Shown: positions 37,788 through 46,870, counted from the stretch's first letter. The stretch: 52,518 nucleotides of DNA from Pelethousia sp034933245 (GCA_034933245.1 JAYFNX010000037.1:1-52518), one strand, 5' to 3'. The notes: generated by a model from the sequence alone, not told the origin. A program made the numbers and translations.

Positions 37788-39503
37788 ATGCCTTTGAATA
37801 CCACCTGGGGACAGCGGCTTGATGCCGAGGCCATTCTACCCGAATATCCCAGGCCGCAATTGCGGCGGGATAGCTATTTCTGCCTGAACGGACGCTGGCG
37901 CTATGCCATATCGGCCGGTGAAAAGATGCCTCTTAAGATGGAAGGAGATATTCTCGTGCCATTTTCTCCGGAAAGTTCGCTTTCGGGGGTAAATCGAAGG
38001 CTGGAAGCCGACCGGACCCTATGGTACCGCCGGGAGTTCACGCTGCCGCATGGATTTAATCAGGGGCGGGTTCTGCTGCATTTCGGCGCGGTGGATCAGA
38101 ATGCGACGGTTTATCTCAATGGCCGGGAACTAGGCGGGCATACGGGCGGCTATACCCCATTTACCCTGGATATAACACCTGCGCTTCAAACGCAAAACCT
38201 GCTTACCGTAAAGGTAAAGGACGATACGGACGCATCCTCCCATACGCGGGGCAAGCAAGCCTCTAAGCCTGGTGGTATCTGGTATGGGTCGCAAAGCGGC
38301 ATTTGGCAAACGGTATGGCTGGAAAGCGTACCGAAGGATTATATTACGGGCCTGTTTATCCGTCCGCTCTATGACGAAGAGGCCGTGGAGCTTACCGTTT
38401 GCGCCAAACGAAACGGGCTGCCCTGCACCGCCCGTGTGGGGGATGTGGTGAGCGAAGGGGTTACCAACATGCCCTTCCAGATCAGCATGCAGGGGTTTAC
38501 GCCCTGGTCGCCGGAGCGGCCCCACCTTTATGATCTCATCATCAAAATGGGGCTGGACCAAGTGCAAAGCTATTTTGGAATGCGCAAGTTTTCCATGGAG
38601 AAGGACGATGCGGGCATACCGCGGCTTTTCCTCAATGGCAAGCCTTATTTTCACAACGGCGTGTTGGATCAGGGCTATTGGCCGGACGGCCTCTATACCC
38701 CGCCGGGTGACGAAGCTATGATTCACGATATCCAAACCATGAAAGCTTTGGGTTTTAATATGTTGCGCAAGCATGTGAAGGTTGAACCTTTGCGTTGGTA
38801 CTACCATTGTGACAGGCTGGGCATGCTGGTTTGGCAGGACATGCCCAACGGCGGCGGGGCTTATAAGCCTAGGGTGACCGTGGCGCCTCTGTTCCTTGGC
38901 CACCATAAAAAGGATGACGATTACCTTGCTTTTGCCCGGGAGAGCACACAGGGCAGGGCGGACTATCGGCAGGAACTGGGCGAGATGGTGGCGAATTTGT
39001 TCAATTGCGTGTGCATTGCCATGTGGGTGCCCTTCAATGAAGGCTGGGGCCAGTTCGATGCGGTGGAGGTCGCCCAACGCATTCGCCATTGGGATGGGAG
39101 CCGAACCATCGACCATGCCAGCGGCTGGCACGATCAGGGTGCGGGCGATGTGAAGAGCGTGCACGTCTATTTTCGTCCCTACCGCTTCCGGCCGGACAGG
39201 CTGGGAAGGGCTGTGGTGCTCTCCGAGTTTGGCGGCTATGGGCTCATGATAGAGGAACATGCCATGGGAGGGAGGCGCTTTTGCTATAAGAGCTGCAAAA
39301 CACGGGAAGTATTTTGGAATGCCTGGCGCAAACTTTATGAACGCCACATCCTCCCGGCTATGGAAAAAGGCCTTAGCGCTGCCGTATACACCCAGCTTTC
39401 GGACGTAGAGACGGAAACAAATGGCCTTTTAACCTATGACCGGGCGCTTTGCAAGCTGCCCCAGCAAGAAACGAAGGCGATCAATGATAAGCTACGCTTT
39501 TAA
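37788..39503 (+). CDS. Glycoside hydrolase family 2 enzyme (beta-galactosidase/glucuronidase-like)
   Basis: A 571-residue GH2 glycosidase. The N-terminal jelly roll carries LWYRREFTLPHG and ATVYLNGRELGGHTGGYTPF. A short immunoglobulin-like domain follows at about 190-265, then the TIM barrel with the acid/base Glu in WVPFNEGWGQ (about residue 418) and the nucleophile Glu in VLSEFGGYG (about 480). GH2 enzymes release beta-linked galactose, glucuronic acid or mannose. There is no signal peptide, so it acts inside the cell on imported sugars. The ATG is only two bases from GGAGG; a TTG at 37794 has better spacing. It lacks a transporter or regulator neighbour. Sugar specificity is open. Confidence 0.88.
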   Translation: MPLNTTWGQRLDAEAILPEYPRPQLRRDSYFCLNGRWRYAISAGEKMPLKMEGDILVPFSPESSLSGVNRRLEADRTLWYRREFTLPHGFNQGRVLLHFGAVDQNATVYLNGRELGGHTGGYTPFTLDITPALQTQNLLTVKVKDDTDASSHTRGKQASKPGGIWYGSQSGIWQTVWLESVPKDYITGLFIRPLYDEEAVELTVCAKRNGLPCTARVGDVVSEGVTNMPFQISMQGFTPWSPERPHLYDLIIKMGLDQVQSYFGMRKFSMEKDDAGIPRLFLNGKPYFHNGVLDQGYWPDGLYTPPGDEAMIHDIQTMKALGFNMLRKHVKVEPLRWYYHCDRLGMLVWQDMPNGGGAYKPRVTVAPLFLGHHKKDDDYLAFARESTQGRADYRQELGEMVANLFNCVCIAMWVPFNEGWGQFDAVEVAQRIRHWDGSRTIDHASGWHDQGAGDVKSVHVYFRPYRFRPDRLGRAVVLSEFGGYGLMIEEHAMGGRRFCYKSCKTREVFWNAWRKLYERHILPAMEKGLSAAVYTQLSDVETETNGLLTYDRALCKLPQQETKAINDKLRF

Positions 39504-39551
39504 AATGCCGTGAACGCCGATGGCGGGAAGAAGCGGGATAAAGCTCACTTC

Positions 39552-39585
39552 AAAAAAACGGCGGCGCACAATAAGCGCCGCCTTT
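39552..39585. terminator. Terminator between GH2 gene and spoIIP
   Basis: GGCGGCGC pairs with GCGCCGCC around ACAATAA. Seven A before it on the plus strand give a T-run on the minus strand. Confidence 0.8.
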
Positions 39586-39601
39586 GCGGTTTCCCCCATG
39601 C

Positions 39602-40615
39602 TTACGGTGCGAAAAGGGACGTATCCGGCGCGGGGGTAGTGGAGATCGCTCCATCGCCCAAACCTGCACATTCCGCAATGGCTGCGGCCAGATAATCCAC
39701 GGCATTGAGGGCCTGTTCCAGGGTATTGGCGTTATGGCCCACCTCTATCAGCAGACATTGGTTGGAGATGTGCTGATTATAACGGCCCGTTTTCACCCGA
39801 ATATTTCGGACAAGCCCTGGGTTTACGCCTGCCAGAGATTCCGTGATGCGCTTTGCCAAGGCAAAGTTTGCCGCAAAGTCCGGCATTTCCCCATAGCCCG
39901 TGCCGGTTGCGCCTTCGCCCGTACCCACCACAAACATAATTCGGGCCACCTCCTTGCCGTCAATTACAATAAAATCCTTAGGCTCCTTAATATTGGAGCC
40001 GTAAGCATCTCGGTGCACATCGATGAACATGGTGATGGAAGGATAGTCCCGTTTGTATTTTTCCATAGTTTTTACCGAACGCGAATAACTGGTGGCCAGC
40101 TTGGGCGGCTCATGATCCGTGGTATCATGGATAACGGCAATACCATAAGTCTCCCGCAGAAGGGTAGCCAGCTTTTCGCCCACCGCAACGATGTTGTGAT
40201 CATTTTCATGGGTACGCCAATCTCCCGAGGGCGTATACGAATGGGCAGGGGTCTGGAAATAGGCCTCAGTTGTATGCGTATGATAAATAAGAACTTTCGG
40301 TTCCGTACCTGCAAGGTTTACCATGGGGGACTGGGTGATGGTAAGAAGCTCTACGCGAATGCCCTCGCTTACACCCTCCGCAATATCCGTACCCACGCTG
40401 GGGGTTGGAGCCGGCGTGGGAGGCGGCGCATAGGGCAGGCCATATAGGATGGGGAGTTGCAGACCCGCCAAACGGTGGGAAAGCGCCAGCTCACCGCCAT
40501 AATATACCTGCCCCTGAATCCAAAGGACCCCTGCGCAGCAAAGGGCCAGCAGGGGCAACACAAGGGCCCGCCCGGCCCTGTTCGGCCGCGATGGCGGCAA
40601 TTTCTTTCGCATCAT
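39602..40615 (-). CDS. spoIIP: Stage II sporulation protein P
   Basis: A 337-residue membrane-anchored amidase/endopeptidase of the SpoIID-SpoIIM-SpoIIP engulfment complex. An N-terminal helix (about residues 18-35) precedes a Pro-rich linker. The amidase domain shows zinc and catalytic residues in HTHTTEAY, IDVHRDAYG and IEVGHNANT. It removes stem peptides from septal peptidoglycan so the mother cell can engulf the forespore. GGAGGG precedes the ATG, and a sigma-E-like promoter lies upstream. It follows gpr, as in many Clostridia. Confidence 0.93.
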   Translation of the reverse strand: MMRKKLPPSRPNRAGRALVLPLLALCCAGVLWIQGQVYYGGELALSHRLAGLQLPILYGLPYAPPPTPAPTPSVGTDIAEGVSEGIRVELLTITQSPMVNLAGTEPKVLIYHTHTTEAYFQTPAHSYTPSGDWRTHENDHNIVAVGEKLATLLRETYGIAVIHDTTDHEPPKLATSYSRSVKTMEKYKRDYPSITMFIDVHRDAYGSNIKEPKDFIVIDGKEVARIMFVVGTGEGATGTGYGEMPDFAANFALAKRITESLAGVNPGLVRNIRVKTGRYNQHISNQCLLIEVGHNANTLEQALNAVDYLAAAIAECAGLGDGAISTTPAPDTSLFAP

Positions 40616-40634
40616 ACAAGCCCTCCCTGCTATC

Positions 40635-40663
40635 AGCGTATGAGAAGGGAGGCGTATATATGC
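40635..40663 (-). promoter_or_regulatory. Sigma-E-like promoter of spoIIP
   Basis: On the minus strand GCATATA, 14 bases, then CATACGCT resembles the sigma-E pattern (GNATATT-N13/15-CATACANT). spoIIP is sigma-E dependent in Bacillus subtilis. Confidence 0.5.
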
Positions 40664-40672
40664 TAAATGGGT

Positions 40673-41596
40673 TTAAGCGATGAGCATGCGGACCTCGTCA
40701 TAATCCGTGCCGAATAGAGCCATGTTGATCCCATCCGCCAGGATGCGGGACATATCCGTGGCGATCTGATCTACATCCTTCGGGGTGACGATCATAGAGC
40801 CCAAATGCTCCTCGCTCACCTTTTCTGCCAGGGCACGGAGCTTGTCTTCATCCGTATGAAGCCCTGTTTCATCCGCAATCAGGGAAATGGTATCCTGGGA
40901 AATGGTGGTGGCATACACCACCATGGGTACGCCGATGGCCAGAACCGGCACGCCGAAGGTAGCTTCGTTTAAACCTTTCCGGTTATTACCTACTCCGCTG
41001 CCCGGGCTGATGCCCGTATCCGCGAGCTGGATCGTCGTGCTAATGCGGGCAGCGCGGCGGGAGGCCAGGGCATCCACCGCGAGAATGATATCCGGCTTGA
41101 GCCGTTCCACAACCCCTTGTACGATCTCCATGGTTTCAATGCCCGTTACGCCCAAAACACCCGGGGCAACGGCGCATACGGAGCGTATGGGGCCGGATAC
41201 GGCATCCGGCAGGTATTGGGTTACATGGCGAGTCACATAGACCTGCTCCGCTACCTTGGGGCCCAGGGAATCCGAAGTGATGGCCCGGTTCCCCAGGCCC
41301 ACCACCAAAACGGTAGCTTCGGGGCCTAACCCCTCCAGCAGGCGCGCAAGCTCGGTTGCGAGGCTTTTACTTACCCGCTCAAAAAGGTCTAGCGGCCTGT
41401 CGGAAAGCCCGGGTGCATCCAAGGTGATATAATGGCCCACAGGCTTTTCAAGTTTTTGGGCCGCCTCTTCTGTTTCCACTTGGATGCGGGAAATGCGGAT
41501 GCCATCTCCGTCCTCCCTCTGTTCGGTGACACCCTGCAATTCCGGATTCAGCTCCCTGGATTCCATTGCAAGGTCCGTGTATATGCTTTGCGGCAT
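40673..41596 (-). CDS. gpr: GPR endopeptidase (spore germination protease)
   Basis: A 307-residue protease that degrades small acid-soluble spore proteins at germination. The N-terminal YTDLAMESRE is the propeptide-cleavage region where zymogen self-processing occurs. The core carries VVGLGNRAITSDSLGP and GSGVGNNRKGLNEATFGVPV, both family signatures. AAGGAGG lies 8 bases before the ATG. A sigma-G-like promoter precedes it. The set gpr-spoIIP next to rpsT and holA is a conserved Clostridia neighbourhood. Confidence 0.95.
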   Translation of the reverse strand: MPQSIYTDLAMESRELNPELQGVTEQREDGDGIRISRIQVETEEAAQKLEKPVGHYITLDAPGLSDRPLDLFERVSKSLATELARLLEGLGPEATVLVVGLGNRAITSDSLGPKVAEQVYVTRHVTQYLPDAVSGPIRSVCAVAPGVLGVTGIETMEIVQGVVERLKPDIILAVDALASRRAARISTTIQLADTGISPGSGVGNNRKGLNEATFGVPVLAIGVPMVVYATTISQDTISLIADETGLHTDEDKLRALAEKVSEEHLGSMIVTPKDVDQIATDMSRILADGINMALFGTDYDEVRMLIA

Positions 41597-41629
41597 GGTT
41601 CTTTCCTCCTTGTATGATGGGTTCAGGGG

Positions 41630-41660
41630 TAGTATGCCGCCGGGCGCCCTGCGATATTTG
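41630..41660 (-). promoter_or_regulatory. Sigma-G/F-like promoter of gpr
   Basis: On the minus strand CATACTA, an exact sigma-G -10 core, lies 18 bases after CAAATA (consensus TGAATA). gpr is a forespore gene under sigma-F/G in Bacillus. Confidence 0.5.
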
Positions 41661-41691
41661 CAAAAAAACAGGGAAGAGCCCTGAAATAGGC

Positions 41692-41720
41692 TTGCAAACC
41701 CCGACAGGACATGGTATAAT
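41692..41720 (+). promoter_or_regulatory. rpsT promoter
   Basis: TTGCAA and a perfect TATAAT are 17 bases apart. Confidence 0.75.
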
Positions 41721-41756
41721 CTCTACTGTTCGAGTAAAAAAAGGGAGGAACTAACT

Positions 41757-42017
41757 TTGGCAAACCATAAGTCCGCACTGAAGCGGGTCGGCATCACCGC
41801 GAAAAAGAATCTTCGCAACCGCATGATCACCTCTCAGGTTAAGACTGCCGTCAAGAGCTTCGACACGGCTCTCGCTTCCGAAGATAAGGCCGCCATTGCG
41901 AATAGTTACATCAGCGCTGTGAGCACGGTGGACAAGGCAGCGGCCAAGGGCGTTATCCATAAAAATGCGGCCAATCGGAAAAAGACCCAGCTTGCTGTTA
42001 AGCTGGCGGCGAAATAA
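41757..42017 (+). CDS. rpsT: 30S ribosomal protein S20
   Basis: An 86-residue basic protein. ANHKSALKRVGITAKKNLRN at the start and GVIHKNAANRKKTQL at the end are the S20 signatures; it binds 16S rRNA and assembles early. The start codon is TTG after GGGAGG, and many S20 genes use a weak start codon as part of autoregulation. It is divergent from gpr. Confidence 0.96.
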   Translation: MANHKSALKRVGITAKKNLRNRMITSQVKTAVKSFDTALASEDKAAIANSYISAVSTVDKAAAKGVIHKNAANRKKTQLAVKLAAK

Positions 42018-42040
42018 GAGCCGCGTATTAGCATTCGCTT

Positions 42041-42067
42041 AAAACCGGCCCCCTTGCCGGTTTTTTT
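42041..42067 (+). terminator. rpsT terminator
   Basis: AAAACCGGC and GCCGGTTTT with seven T at the end. Confidence 0.9.
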
Positions 42068-42103
42068 GCGTACCTATTTGTTTAGATTGCATGGGGGATA
42101 GCG

Positions 42104-43027
42104 ATGAAACAAAATAAAGGCCTGCTCTATGTTTTGAGCGCGGGTGTGCTCTGGGGCTCTACCTTGGGGTTATATGCCAAGTTTATGAGCGCGTTGGGGT
42201 TCACGGCTATGCAGATCACCGCGGTTCGCATGCTGATTAGCGCACTGATATTTGCCCTGTATGCCTTGGCCTTTAACAAGCGGCTATTCAAGGTGGCCCT
42301 GAAAGACTGCTGGATGTTCATTGGCACAGGGATCATCAGCATCGGCGCTTTTTGCTATTTCTATTTTACTTCCCTGGAATATTGCCCGCTTTCCGTATCG
42401 GCTATTCTGCTGTATACCTCTCCAATTTTTATCATGCTGTTTTCGGCCCTTCTCTTTAAAGAGCGCATTACCCGCATCAAAGTGGTCGCCATGGTTTTGG
42501 CTATTGGTGGCTGTGCGCTGGTAAGCGGCCTGGTAGAGGGGTTTGGAACGGTTCCTCTTATCGGCGTGGTTACGGGCCTCCTTGCGGGTCTTTGCTACGC
42601 CCTTTATAGCATCTTCGCTCGCTATGCCCTCAGGAAATACCATACCCTCGCCATCAACCTGTACACGTTTGTTTTTGCTACCATGGCCACCTTGCCGGCT
42701 GGCGGCGCAGTGAAGACCTTAACCATGCTTACGGCATCTCCCCAGGCCTTGGCTGTGGGAGTCATCGGCAGCACTTTGTGCAGCGCCGCTCCCTTTTTCC
42801 TTTATACCAAAGGCATGGAAACCATGGACACCGGCAAGGCGGGCATTTTGGCCACCACTGAGCCTATGATGAGCGCCCTGGTAAGCGTATTTATCTTGAA
42901 GGAGCCCATGAGCATTTGGGGCGGGGTGGGCATTGCTCTGGTGCTTACCGCCATTGTGCTGCTTTCCAAAGGGCCGCAGGCTTCGCCTGTGGCACAGGAG
43001 ACGAAAGCTTCACCGGAAGAGCCATAA
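42104..43027 (+). CDS. EamA/DMT-family transporter
   Basis: A 307-residue membrane protein with ten hydrophobic segments in two EamA repeats. The repeat signature PLSVSAILLYTSPIFIMLFS in the first half and TGKAGILATTEPMMSALVS in the second are typical. These drug/metabolite transporters export or import small molecules with a proton gradient; substrate unknown. GGGGGATAG precedes the ATG. It seems inserted between rpsT and holA, which often adjoin in Clostridia. Confidence 0.88.
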   Translation: MKQNKGLLYVLSAGVLWGSTLGLYAKFMSALGFTAMQITAVRMLISALIFALYALAFNKRLFKVALKDCWMFIGTGIISIGAFCYFYFTSLEYCPLSVSAILLYTSPIFIMLFSALLFKERITRIKVVAMVLAIGGCALVSGLVEGFGTVPLIGVVTGLLAGLCYALYSIFARYALRKYHTLAINLYTFVFATMATLPAGGAVKTLTMLTASPQALAVGVIGSTLCSAAPFFLYTKGMETMDTGKAGILATTEPMMSALVSVFILKEPMSIWGGVGIALVLTAIVLLSKGPQASPVAQETKASPEEP

Positions 43028-43073
43028 AGGATTTGTTTCCCTGTGCGGAACTGTTTTCTCCGCTGGCGAATTT

Positions 43074-43106
43074 AAAGGGCCCGGTGCATGGCAGCACGGG
43101 CCCTTT
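43074..43106. terminator. Hairpin between convergent EamA and holA genes
   Basis: AAAGGGCCCG pairs with CGGGCCCTTT around a 13-base loop. T-runs are short on both sides. Confidence 0.65.
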
Positions 43107-43159
43107 GCGTTTACGAAAAGCAAACAGAACGGAACCTGAAACCGCTTCCAGCGAAACGG

Positions 43160-44140
43160 CTATTTTTCGGGCATGCACAGGATGAGCGCTTGCTCCAATG
43201 CACCCGCATCCTTGCGCTGGCCGGATATTTGCAAATAGCCTACATCCGCAAAACGACGTAAATTGGCAAGCAGTTGGGCCTTGGAATAGCGATAGGCCCC
43301 TTCGAAGGCCTTCTTCATGGGGTAAGTATTGCCCAAACGCCTGAGCGCCGCATCGCGGCCAAGCCCTTCTTCTATGCACAGGCGGGCTTGGAGCATCCGC
43401 CGGAAATTACTCTCCAGCAAGGCGGCCATGCGGAAGGGGCTTTCCCCATCGTCCAACATATGGCGGTAGGCCCGCAGGCCGTCCTGCGCTTTGCCCGCCA
43501 GAAAATAATCGACCATGTCGAAGACCCGAAGCTCCACATTGCGGGTAACGCAGGCCGCGATGGCGTCTTTGGTCACCTCTTGCCCGGGGCCTCCATAAAA
43601 AACGGCCTTGTCCAGTTCGTTTTTTAAGGCCGATACTTCGGTGCCCACCAAGGCCACTAAAAAACGGGCGGCTTCGTCTGTGATGGTTGTGTCCAAGCGA
43701 CGCGCCTGCTGGCGTACCCAACGGGCCGCGTCCAAAGCGGATAGCGGGTCAAAATTTACAGCCCTGTCCGCCTTGCGCATTGCCTTCACCAGCCCTAGCT
43801 TCTCATCGGCCTTACCCCGTACAAAAAAAATGAGCAAAGCTGTTTCCGGCATGCGCGGTAAGTATTCGGCCAGCCGTTTACCATCCTCTCCCTGGGGCAA
43901 AAAACGGCACACAACCAACCGTCGTTCCGCGAAAAAAGGCAGCGTTTCACAGGCGGAGATAATGTCATCCGCCACGCCGGCATCGATGTATTGCAGGTTG
44001 AGTTCGCGGGAAAGGGCGTCTGTCCGTTCCACCAGGGAGGCCAAAGCGCTCTCTTTGACATATTCCTCCTCGCCTGTGAACAGGTATGCTCCCGCAAGCG
44101 CGCCATCCTGCATGGCTTTGAAAAAAAGACGGTCGTTCAT
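43160..44140 (-). CDS. holA: DNA polymerase III subunit delta
   Basis: A 326-residue clamp-loader subunit, starting MNDRLFFKAMQDGALAGAYL, with the family line LFTGEEEYVKESAL and the C-terminal block where LLESNFRRMLQA and MKKAFEGAYRYSKAQL match delta. It opens the beta sliding clamp. The start at 44140 follows comEC by 7 bases; no Shine-Dalgarno was seen, so translation is probably coupled. The longer frame to 44251 lies inside comEC and is rejected. It is the last gene of the eight-gene run. Confidence 0.92.
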   Translation of the reverse strand: MNDRLFFKAMQDGALAGAYLFTGEEEYVKESALASLVERTDALSRELNLQYIDAGVADDIISACETLPFFAERRLVVCRFLPQGEDGKRLAEYLPRMPETALLIFFVRGKADEKLGLVKAMRKADRAVNFDPLSALDAARWVRQQARRLDTTITDEAARFLVALVGTEVSALKNELDKAVFYGGPGQEVTKDAIAACVTRNVELRVFDMVDYFLAGKAQDGLRAYRHMLDDGESPFRMAALLESNFRRMLQARLCIEEGLGRDAALRRLGNTYPMKKAFEGAYRYSKAQLLANLRRFADVGYLQISGQRKDAGALEQALILCMPEK

Positions 44141-44147
44141 GCGCTTA

Positions 44148-45344
44148 TTATAGCATAGGCAGCAAAGCGGCGGCAAACAGGGCGGCGCCATAAGCCCATT
44201 TTTTCCGGGCGGGAAGGATACAATAGCGGGAAAGCGGAAGCATGGCCCCAAAGAGAAGCGCGCAGGTTATAAACCCAGGCCTGGGCACTTGAACCAAGGC
44301 AAATGGGAAGGCGGAAACGGCCTGGGCGGCCGCATGCATGCTGCTGACAAACAGTCGGGCGGAGGGGGCCAGAAATTCTCCAAGGCGGATATAGACGGAC
44401 CCTGCAAGGCAAGCTGCCATGGAAAAAAGAAAGGCCACCGGTACAATCGGCAGAATAAGAAGATTGGCAAAAATCGAGAGCAGGGCCATTTCTCCGAAGT
44501 GATGGGCGGTTAGGGGCAGTGTGCCCAGCATACCACATATGGAAAGGGAGACCGCCTTGCCCAACTGCTCGGGTAAAGGCAGATGCTCCGCCAAAGTACG
44601 CCCCAACATATCGATGACGGCCACGGCCCCAAAGGAGAGCTGAAAGCCAATATCATAGAGAGCGGAAGGGCTGAAGACCAGAATGCATACAGCGGAAAAG
44701 GCTATGCTGCTCGCCTGGTCTTTTTTGCGTCCCAAAGCTTCGGCCAGCAGGGGGCAAAGGCACATCAAACTCGCCCGAACCAGAGAAGCGGGAAAAGCCG
44801 CCACGGCGGAATAGGAAAAAAGGACTAGGGCGTTGACGCCCAGCCGGAGCCGGATGGAGGCATTTTTGGCCAAACGATTCAGCACTACCGATACAAATGA
44901 TACGTGAAGCCCGGAAAGGGCTAACACATGGGCTATCCCGGCGCCCCGGTAGACGGCATGCAAGTATTCGCTTAGGCTGCCTTTTATACCCCAGAGCATG
45001 GCGCAAAGTAGGGAGGATTCCTGCTTTGGAAAGAGGTGCTCGGTGATTAAGACCAGGGCTTCCCTGGCAGCCGAAAAGGGTCGAAGCAGGGTGACAGGCA
45101 AGGATAAGTCGGGCAGCAGCAAGCACCGGAGCAGGGAAAACACAAGGGCCAGGGCAAAGGTGCGCAGCGGGAAAAGCGAATAATACCAGCAGGCAAAGCC
45201 CAGGAGAGAAAAAAGGCATAGGGCCAGTAATGGCCCTATGCCCACAAGCGTTCGAAAAAAGAGGATGCCCATTCCCACGCCCAACACGGTTGCTACCATG
45301 GGACGATACAAAAAAGGAAAGGCGAGAGGAACATGGCGTTGCAT
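44148..45344 (-). CDS. ComEC/Rec2-type DNA channel protein, competence domain only
   Basis: A 398-residue membrane protein with about ten hydrophobic segments. AHVLALSGLHVSFVSVVLNR is the ComEC signature. Full ComEC proteins are about 700-800 residues, with an OB-like part and a C-terminal metallo-beta-lactamase nuclease. Here the reading frame stops after the channel and the next gene begins 7 bases on, so the nuclease domain is absent. ComEC forms the channel for single-stranded DNA uptake. It may work with a separate nuclease elsewhere, or have another role. Confidence 0.85.
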   Translation of the reverse strand: MQRHVPLAFPFLYRPMVATVLGVGMGILFFRTLVGIGPLLALCLFSLLGFACWYYSLFPLRTFALALVFSLLRCLLLPDLSLPVTLLRPFSAAREALVLITEHLFPKQESSLLCAMLWGIKGSLSEYLHAVYRGAGIAHVLALSGLHVSFVSVVLNRLAKNASIRLRLGVNALVLFSYSAVAAFPASLVRASLMCLCPLLAEALGRKKDQASSIAFSAVCILVFSPSALYDIGFQLSFGAVAVIDMLGRTLAEHLPLPEQLGKAVSLSICGMLGTLPLTAHHFGEMALLSIFANLLILPIVPVAFLFSMAACLAGSVYIRLGEFLAPSARLFVSSMHAAAQAVSAFPFALVQVPRPGFITCALLFGAMLPLSRYCILPARKKWAYGAALFAAALLPML

Positions 45345-45350
45345 GGCCTT

Positions 45351-45728
45351 TTACGGAAGCTCGGCGATCAGTTCGATTTCCACGGAAGCGCCGCCCGGAA
45401 GCTTATTTACTTCAAAGCAAGAACGGGCGGGGTAAATGCCTTCAAAAGCATCCCCGTAAATTTTATTTACGGCGGCAAAGTTACCAAGATCGGTGAGGAA
45501 AATGGTAGCTTTCAGGGCATGTTGCAAGGTCGTGCCGGCTTCGGCGAGAATGGTTGCGATGTTCGTCATCACCTGGCCGGCCTGCTCCTCCACACTCTCG
45601 GCCATTTTCCCGGTGGCTGGATCCACGCCGACGGTGCCGGAAACGAACACGAGCTTTCCGGAAACGGTCGCATGGCAATAAGGGCCAAGGGCTTTGGGGG
45701 CATTGGGGCTGATAATGGATTGTTTCAT
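45351..45728 (-). CDS. ridA: RidA-family 2-iminobutanoate/2-iminopropanoate deaminase
   Basis: A 125-residue RidA (YjgF/YER057c) protein. ISPNAPKALGPYCHATVSG opens the family; YPARSCFEVNKLPGGASVEI contains the conserved Arg and the C-terminal acid residue of the active cleft. It hydrolyses reactive enamine/imine intermediates from PLP enzymes, forming trimers. It starts 18 bases after rimI. Confidence 0.95.
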   Translation of the reverse strand: MKQSIISPNAPKALGPYCHATVSGKLVFVSGTVGVDPATGKMAESVEEQAGQVMTNIATILAEAGTTLQHALKATIFLTDLGNFAAVNKIYGDAFEGIYPARSCFEVNKLPGGASVEIELIAELP

Positions 45729-45746
45729 GGCTGCACTCCTTTTTGT

Positions 45747-46226
45747 CTATGGTTTGTTTGCGAATGCGGCAAGGGTTTTCCCGATGTCGCGGTTCCACAT
45801 AATAAAGGCGTCCTCGCCTGTATCGCTATAATACCGCTTGCGGCGCCCCGCAGTTTCAAAACCTAAATTTCCATAAAGGGCCTGGGCGACCAAGTTGCTT
45901 TCCCGAACCTCCAATGTCATCTGGTTGGCGCCGTACAAGCGGGCCGTGCGAAGCATTTCCTCCATAATTGCCCGGCCATAGCCTCTGCGACGAAACGCGG
46001 GCGCTACGGCAACGTTGGTAATATGGGCTTCGTCATAAATAACCCACATTCCTGCATAGGCTTCGAGTGCTTCCCCCACAAGCCCCACCCGATACCTGGC
46101 CACAGGGTTTTTTAATTCCCCGGCCAAGGCCTTTTCGCTCCAGGGCGAACGGAAACAGATGCGTTCCAATTCGGCTATGCGGGCCACGTCTTCTTTTTGC
46201 ATTGGACGAAAATGCATATCCGTCAT
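45747..46226 (-). CDS. rimI: Ribosomal protein S18 alanine N-acetyltransferase-like GNAT
   Basis: A 159-residue GNAT acetyltransferase. ITNVAVAPAFRRRGYGRAIM holds the acetyl-CoA-binding RRRGYG loop, and LEVRESNLVAQALYGNLGFE is the RimI-type end. It acetylates the N-terminus of S18 or other proteins. It overlaps tsaB by 4 bases (ATGA). The tsaE-tsaB-rimI order is highly conserved. Confidence 0.9.
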   Translation of the reverse strand: MTDMHFRPMQKEDVARIAELERICFRSPWSEKALAGELKNPVARYRVGLVGEALEAYAGMWVIYDEAHITNVAVAPAFRRRGYGRAIMEEMLRTARLYGANQMTLEVRESNLVAQALYGNLGFETAGRRKRYYSDTGEDAFIMWNRDIGKTLAAFANKP

Positions 46227-46870
46227 AACTGCTTTCCTCCGTAGAGACGCTCCGCCTGGGAGGGCCTGATGTAGAGCGGCAGGGCTTCCCGCTCTGCCGT
46301 CGGCATACCAAATGCGCAGAGGCCTATCTTTACGGCGGTCACGGTGTTATCATCCACAAAACGGGCGCCGGAAACAGCCTCTTGAATGGCCTGCCGGTGC
46401 AAAACCGCTCCATCCCCCACGAAAGTCGTTCCCGCAGGGGGATCTTTTAAAAATTCCGAAATGACGACGGCGCTTTCGGGCATAAAAACCTCCCCGTCGA
46501 AAAGAAGCATGGCATAGCCGTTCCCGTTGCGGCAATCCAAAAGAGAACAAACCGATCCGGAAAGACCCTGGGCTAACCCCCGCAGGGAACTTACGCCGAC
46601 CACAGGCCGATTCTGCGCCATAGCCAAGGCGTTTGCCGTGCAAACGCCGATCCGCACGCCGGTAAAGGATCCGGGGCCTATATCCACGGCATAAGTATCC
46701 ACAAGATTGGGCGCTAAACCCGCCGAAACGAGCACTTGCTCCACGAAGGGCATAAGGGTTTCGCTATGGGTTTTTCCACCTTGCCCCAGGGCCGCATGGG
46801 CTAACCGCCCGTTTATAAAGAGCGCCGCAGAGGGTAAGGGGCCCGAGGTGGAAAGGGCGAGCAAATTCAT
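46223..46870 (-). CDS. tsaB: tRNA t6A synthesis subunit TsaB
   Basis: A 215-residue ASKHA-fold protein. VDTYAVDIGPGSFTGVRIGV is the TsaB signature; KTHSETLMPFVEQVL lies before it. It is the inactive partner that dimerises with TsaD to form threonylcarbamoyl-adenosine at position 37 of tRNAs. GGAGG lies 7 bases before the ATG, and the start overlaps tsaE by 4 bases. tsaD is not in this window. Confidence 0.95.
   Translation of the reverse strand: MNLLALSTSGPLPSAALFINGRLAHAALGQGGKTHSETLMPFVEQVLVSAGLAPNLVDTYAVDIGPGSFTGVRIGVCTANALAMAQNRPVVGVSSLRGLAQGLSGSVCSLLDCRNGNGYAMLLFDGEVFMPESAVVISEFLKDPPAGTTFVGDGAVLHRQAIQEAVSGARFVDDNTVTAVKIGLCAFGMPTAEREALPLYIRPSQAERLYGGKQL

Noticed and set aside
38130..39347. 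405-codon minus-strand frame
   Set aside because: Antisense shadow of the GH2 glycosidase, with no family features.
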